A DNA stretch of 64,000 bases, from contig NZ_WBJX01000003.1 in the NCBI RefSeq assembly GCF_008831075.1, positions 434,001 to 498,000 of the forward strand, written 5' to 3'. Both the position numbers and the translations under genes were made by a program. This document shows, piece by piece, positions 60,932 to 64,000 of this stretch (positions within the stretch are counted from its first letter, which is position 1; each line of letters opens with the position of its first letter). Below the pieces are notes generated by a model. The model made no database searches and was not told the origin of the DNA. It saw only the letters and a list, made by a program, of their open reading frames with translations. The DNA comes from Pseudoclavibacter terrae (lineage in GTDB: Bacteria > Actinomycetota > Actinomycetes > Actinomycetales > Microbacteriaceae).

Positions 60932-61879
60932 ATGACCGATGCCAGCACCGTGCCAGATGAGCGAGAGACGTACTCCTACCTCGGGCCGGCTGGCACGTTC
61001 ACGGAGGCGGCGCTCAGTCAGGTCGAGGCTGCCGAGGAGCAGATCTGGCGTCCGGTGAGCAACGTCGGCGAGGCGCTCGCCGATGTCACCTCCGGGCGCA
61101 GCGTGGCGGCCATGATCGCGATCGAGAACAGCATCGAGGGTGGCGTCACGGCGTCGCAGGATGCGCTCGCGACGATCCCGGGGCTCCGTATCGCGGGCGA
61201 GTACGAGGTGGCGATCTCGTTCAGCCTCGTCGTGCGGCCGGGAACGCGTCTCGAGGATGTGCGCACGGTGTCGGCGCATCCGGTTGCGTACGGACAGTGC
61301 CGCAGGTGGTTGCACGTCAACGTGCCGGGTCATGAGCACGTCGTCGCGAACTCGAACATCTCGAGCGTCAACGCGCTCTTCGACGAGCGAGGCGACATCG
61401 ACGCCGCGATCGCGCCGCGAGGGGTCGAGGACCGCTTCGACGTGTCCGTGCTTGGCGAGAGCATCCAGGACAACAAGACGGCGCGCACACGGTTCGCGCT
61501 CGTGAGCCTCAGCCGTGAGCTTCCGGCTCGGACTGGGGCTGACAAGACGAGTCTCATCGTGGAGCTTCCAGAGGAGTTCCCGGGGTCGCTCATGGTCATG
61601 CTCGAGCAGTTCGCGACTCGCGGCGTGAACCTGTCGATGATCACGTCGCGGCCATTGCCGGACCGCATCGGCTCGTACCGATTCGTGCTCGATCTCGATG
61701 GTCATATCGACGACGCGAGGGTCGCGGATGCGCTGCTCGGCCTTCGCCGATTCAGCCCGCACGTCATCTTCCTCGGGTCGTACCCGAGAGCGGACCGCAA
61801 GCCTGTCGTCGTCGACCCCAAGTGGGGCGACGAGCACTTCGGCGAGGCGGTCGACTGGCTGAGCTCGCTGCGCGGCTGA
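60932..61879 (+). CDS. pheA: Prephenate dehydratase
   Basis: The 315-residue enzyme converts prephenate to phenylpyruvate in phenylalanine synthesis. It shows [26 protein letters not shown], the TARTRFALV signature (with the catalytic Thr), and a C-terminal ACT domain ([39 protein letters not shown]). The ACT domain ESRP motif reads TSRP here, and Phe feedback is likely. A TAGGCT box lies 7 nt before the ATG, consistent with a leaderless mRNA. It ends 3 nt before the convergent DUF6907-like gene. Confidence 0.95.
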   Translation: MTDASTVPDERETYSYLGPAGTFTEAALSQVEAAEEQIWRPVSNVGEALADVTSGRSVAAMIAIENSIEGGVTASQDALATIPGLRIAGEYEVAISFSLVVRPGTRLEDVRTVSAHPVAYGQCRRWLHVNVPGHEHVVANSNISSVNALFDERGDIDAAIAPRGVEDRFDVSVLGESIQDNKTARTRFALVSLSRELPARTGADKTSLIVELPEEFPGSLMVMLEQFATRGVNLSMITSRPLPDRIGSYRFVLDLDGHIDDARVADALLGLRRFSPHVIFLGSYPRADRKPVVVDPKWGDEHFGEAVDWLSSLRG

Positions 61880-61882
61880 CGC

Positions 61883-62185
61883 TCATCGCGCGCTGGCGTC
61901 GGCGAGGTTGGCGCCGAGACGGCGTGCGCTGTCGGCCGTGAGATCGAGCACCGGGCCGCCGCGCAGCAGGATCGCGACCCAAGGAACGCGTTCGTGGTGT
62001 TCCTGATGCTGGACGAGCACCAGCGTGTCGAGGGCGAACGCGTGCTGACGTTCGCGATGGGGCGCCGGGGCTCGCGTGACCACGGAGACCTCTCTGCTGG
62101 CGCCATAGTGCAGCGTCTCATCGGCGTCGAGGTGCAGGGCGATGCACCACGCTGGGCAGAGCGGGGTGCCGGATCGCGTGATCAT
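61883..62185 (-). CDS. DUF6907-like small protein
   Basis: This is a 100-residue soluble protein. CPAWCIALH near residue 10, a His-rich middle (HYGASREVSVVTRAPAPHRERQHAF) and the end LTADSARRLGANLADA resemble DUF6907 proteins, which are common in actinobacteria. AGAGGAGAAC precedes the ATG at 62185. The Cys/His pattern suggests metal binding. Function unknown. Confidence 0.75.
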   Translation of the reverse strand: MITRSGTPLCPAWCIALHLDADETLHYGASREVSVVTRAPAPHRERQHAFALDTLVLVQHQEHHERVPWVAILLRGGPVLDLTADSARRLGANLADASAR

Positions 62186-62210
62186 GCGCGTTCTCCTCTG
62201 GTGTGCACGC

Positions 62211-62249
62211 GGCAGGCTGCCCCGGTCCGGCACAGCCGGGGCGGCTGCC
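62211..62249. promoter_or_regulatory. Extended imperfect hairpin
   Basis: Inner 7-bp stem GCCCCGG / CCGGGGC (62219-62225, 62236-62242) with an outer GGCAG / CTGCC stem. It lies between divergent genes and is therefore not a terminator for either. Confidence 0.5.
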
Positions 62250-62380
62250 GCGCGGAGCGGTTGCTGGGCTGTCCGGACACCGTAGAAGTGACCGCCGACA
62301 TTCTGTGCCGTCTGGCACCGGGCCGGTCTCGCGTGCCCTCCGCTCTGGGCTGCATAGCGCACCGCGTATCCCGGCGCCAG

Positions 62381-62404
62381 GGGGAGAAGTACCCGAAATT
62401 CGCC
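62381..62404 (+). promoter_or_regulatory. GGGGAG motif and partial dyad just upstream of the peptidase promoter
   Basis: GGGGAGAAGTACCC (62381-62394) is identical to the motif at 41011. With the following bases it forms a spaced dyad GGGGxGAA ... TTCxCCC that reaches almost to the -35 hexamer. Confidence 0.45.
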
Positions 62405-62406
62405 CC

Positions 62407-62434
62407 TTGCAAAAGGTCACGGTCCTGTTACGTT
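62407..62434 (+). promoter_or_regulatory. Promoter of the surface metallopeptidase gene
   Basis: TTGCAA (62407-62412) and TACGTT (62429-62434) are spaced by 16 nt, with a TG just before the -10. The start codon is 190 nt downstream, so a long leader is expected. Confidence 0.6.
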
Positions 62435-62453
62435 GGTCAAGCACTTTGCTGAC

Positions 62454-62550
62454 TCCCACCTTCGCGTGCTAGCCAACCCCGGTTCCGGGACGGCTCCGGT
62501 GGGATGGCGGGACACCGCCTCAGCGACGCAGAGTGAGAGCATGACCACCA
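62454..62550 (+). promoter_or_regulatory. Structured 5' leader
   Basis: The leader can form TCCCACC / GGTGGGA (62454-62460, 62498-62504), GGCGG-GACA-CCGCC (62506-62519) and a CCACC / GGTGG hairpin further on. It could be a riboswitch-like or thermosensitive leader, but it does not match a class I recognise. Confidence 0.4.
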
Positions 62551-62624
62551 CGCGGGTGGCCGCCCCTTGCGAAGCGGCGCCTCGCAGCACCGACACGACC
62601 CGCAACCAACGAAGGGGCCCACGC

Positions 62625-64000
62625 TTGAAGAAGCAGCTCGAACAGCTTGAGTCGGAGACGGGCTCGCGCTCGATGTCGGCTCGCGGCGGCGTCCGCAAGA
62701 CGCTCGCATCCATCGGACTCATCGGCGGCATCGTCGCGATCTCCGCCGGCCTCGGCTCGGCCCCTGCGCTCGCCGACACCCCGAGCGAGGACCTCACCGG
62801 ATCTCGCACGGAGCCGGTCGCGGCACCGTCGCGCCACGGAGACGACACCCGCTCGCACCTCTCGCGCTCGACGGAGCCCGTGCGCAACTACGTCATTCAG
62901 CCTGGAGCGGAGCTCCCAGCTGGCGTCACGCCCGACGAGGCCGCCATCTGGGAGATCTACGTCAAGATCGCGACGCCTGCCTTCATCAACGAGCACATGT
63001 CGACGTACGAGACCTACAACAACCCGAGCAGCAACACCGCCGCTTCGGTCAACCAGGACAGCACCGACCCCTCCAAGTGGCAGCTGAAGGTCAACCTCGC
63101 CTACGCGGACGATCAGGCGATCCTCACCGAGACCCTCATCCACGAGTTCGCCCACGTGCTCTCGCTCAACACGGACGAGGTCGACCTCACCTACGCGTCC
63201 TGCGAGAAGCTCGAGCTCTGGGAAGGCTGCCCGCAGCCCGACTCGCAGATCCTCGGCTTCCACGAGAACTTCTGGGAGCCCTACGGCGACGCCGCGCCCC
63301 CGCAGGACAACTACGACTGGAACGTCGCCAACGCCTGGTACGCGACCCACGAGTCGGACTACGTCAGCAACTACGCGGCGATGAACATCGTCGAGGACTA
63401 CGCCGAGACCTGGGCGGCGTTCGTCGTCACCGACGTCCAGCCCACGGGTGACACGGTGCTCGCCGACAAGTTCGAGTTCCTGTGGAGCGACGCGGAGCAG
63501 CTCGAGCTGCGCAAGAACATCCGCATCGCCCTCGGCTTCGACGTGGCCCCGACTCCGACGGCGACGCCGACGGCAACCCCCACGGCTACGGCGACGCCGA
63601 CCGCGACGGCAACCCCGACGCCCACGGCAACCGCAACGACGGAGCCAACGGCGACGGCGACGACGGAGCCCACGGCTACGGCGACGACCGAGCCGACGGC
63701 AACCACGGAGCCCACGGCTACGGCGACGACCGAGCCCACGGCCACGGCCACGACCGAGCCGACGGCAACCACGGAGCCCACGGCTACCGCGACGACCGAG
63801 CCCACGGCCACGGCGACCACGGAGCCGACCGCGACGCCGGGCACGACCATCACGGTCACGCCTTCGCCTTCGGAATCCACGTCGGCGACCCCGACTGAGA
63901 CTGCGGCGGCCGCTGGCGGCGACGACACGCTCGCAACCACGGGTGGCGAGTTTGACGCGACGCTCGCATTCGGCATCGCCGGTTCGGTGCTGCTCGCCGG
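62625..64000 (+). CDS. Secreted HExxH metallopeptidase with Thr/Pro repeats and LAxTG signal (3' end outside window)
   Basis: The frame begins at a TTG behind GAAGGGG and runs beyond the window. The N-terminus is Lys/Gln-rich and then has a signal peptide (about 23-50) ending near SAPALAD. The catalytic domain has HEFAH (173-177), the zinc-binding HExxH motif, and a later NYAAMNIVEDYAETWAAFVV stretch that could provide the third ligand and the conserved Glu/Asp. Residues 307-405 are TPTATATTEP repeats, followed by LATTGGEFD (class E sortase-like LAxTG) and a hydrophobic helix at the window end. It is probably attached to the cell wall. Substrate unknown. Confidence 0.85.
   Translation, partial: MKKQLEQLESETGSRSMSARGGVRKTLASIGLIGGIVAISAGLGSAPALADTPSEDLTGSRTEPVAAPSRHGDDTRSHLSRSTEPVRNYVIQPGAELPAGVTPDEAAIWEIYVKIATPAFINEHMSTYETYNNPSSNTAASVNQDSTDPSKWQLKVNLAYADDQAILTETLIHEFAHVLSLNTDEVDLTYASCEKLELWEGCPQPDSQILGFHENFWEPYGDAAPPQDNYDWNVANAWYATHESDYVSNYAAMNIVEDYAETWAAFVVTDVQPTGDTVLADKFEFLWSDAEQLELRKNIRIALGFDVAPTPTATPTATPTATATPTATATPTPTATATTEPTATATTEPTATATTEPTATTEPTATATTEPTATATTEPTATTEPTATATTEPTATATTEPTATPGTTITVTPSPSESTSATPTETAAAAGGDDTLATTGGEFDATLAFGIAGSVLLA
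63546..63840 (+). repeat. Tandem repeat coding for TPTATATTEP spacers
   Basis: About 300 bp of imperfect repeats built on ACGGCTACGGCGACGACCGAGCC-type units code for the Thr/Pro/Ala/Glu stalk. Copy number probably varies between strains. Confidence 0.85.

Larger units (their letters stand above)
62186..62624. other. Gene-free regulatory region before the surface peptidase gene
   Basis: No gene is supported in these 439 bp. They hold an extended imperfect hairpin (62211-62249), the GGGGAG motif, a promoter and a structured leader, each listed separately. Confidence 0.6.

Noticed and set aside
62435-62624. Cyclic di-AMP (ydaO) riboswitch
   Set aside because: The leader is structured and the downstream gene type fits, but the conserved ydaO core sequences I know are not present.
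63546-63840. CRISPR-like array
   Set aside because: Units are directly adjacent without unique spacers and are in frame within a coding sequence.
63398-63976. Val/Ala/Gly-repeat minus-strand protein
   Set aside because: It is the reverse complement of the Thr/Pro/Glu stalk of the surface peptidase.

Overview
The window is a high-GC actinobacterial chromosome segment, most likely from the Microbacteriaceae (order Micrococcales). This rests on the GC-rich third positions, many GTG/TTG starts, tight ATGA/GTGA overlaps, many apparently leaderless genes (a TANNNT box 6-8 nt before the start codon), a menaquinone pathway, FprA-type ferredoxin reductase, PPK2, an ESX-like type VII secretion locus and an LAxTG surface protein. 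The genus cannot be fixed from the sequence alone.

Layout. (1) 1-12.5 kb is mostly housekeeping: a PLDc_N membrane protein, menD, a lipoprotein, an acyl-CoA thioesterase, an Rv0909-type antitoxin, PPK2, then isochorismate synthase / menG / a polyprenyl diphosphate synthase (menaquinone head, methylation and side chain), fprA, cardiolipin synthase and yajQ. (2) tRNA-Tyr at 12.65 kb is followed by a perfect 18-bp hairpin. (3) 12.8-20.9 kb is a catabolic island: a divergent GntR/FCD regulator, a complete Dpp-type ABC transporter (two permeases, fused double ATPase, lipoprotein binding protein), a cytosine-deaminase-like amidohydrolase and an ornithine cyclodeaminase/mu-crystallin homologue, nearly all translationally coupled. 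(4) 20.9-28.7 kb holds single genes: Gfo/Idh/MocA oxidoreductase, ArsB-like permease, PfkB kinase, APC amino-acid permease, YczE-like membrane protein, L-lactate dehydrogenase. Twin long palindromes lie between the pfkB and permease genes. (5) 28.8-33.4 kb is a very large PutA homologue in which the catalytic residues of both enzyme domains appear to be lost. (6) 33.8-41 kb has a GlcD-type flavoprotein, the ATP-grasp / alpha-E / transglutaminase trio with a lysophospholipase-like hydrolase, and a fused lipoate-protein ligase.

(7) 41.1-55.0 kb is the most interesting part: a compact type VII secretion locus. It contains two small WXG100/ESAT-6-like proteins, an RDD-FHA protein, a small membrane anchor, EccD, a MinD-like protein with a broken P-loop, and a three-domain EccC. 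It also carries a secreted polymorphic toxin with a C-terminal Tox-REase-5-like nuclease, its Imm52-like immunity protein, and then a free-standing copy of the toxin domain with the catalytic E-A-K changed to Q-A-F. No EccB, EccE or mycosin is visible in the window. (8) 55-64 kb has a GNAT protein, a VanY-type carboxypeptidase, a zinc-ribbon/disordered/TM protein, phosphoglucomutase, prephenate dehydratase, a DUF6907-like protein, and a secreted HExxH metallopeptidase with Thr/Pro repeats and an LAxTG signal that runs off the end. A 14-nt GGGGAG...CCC motif recurs before two T7SS transcription units and the surface peptidase, which hints at shared control.
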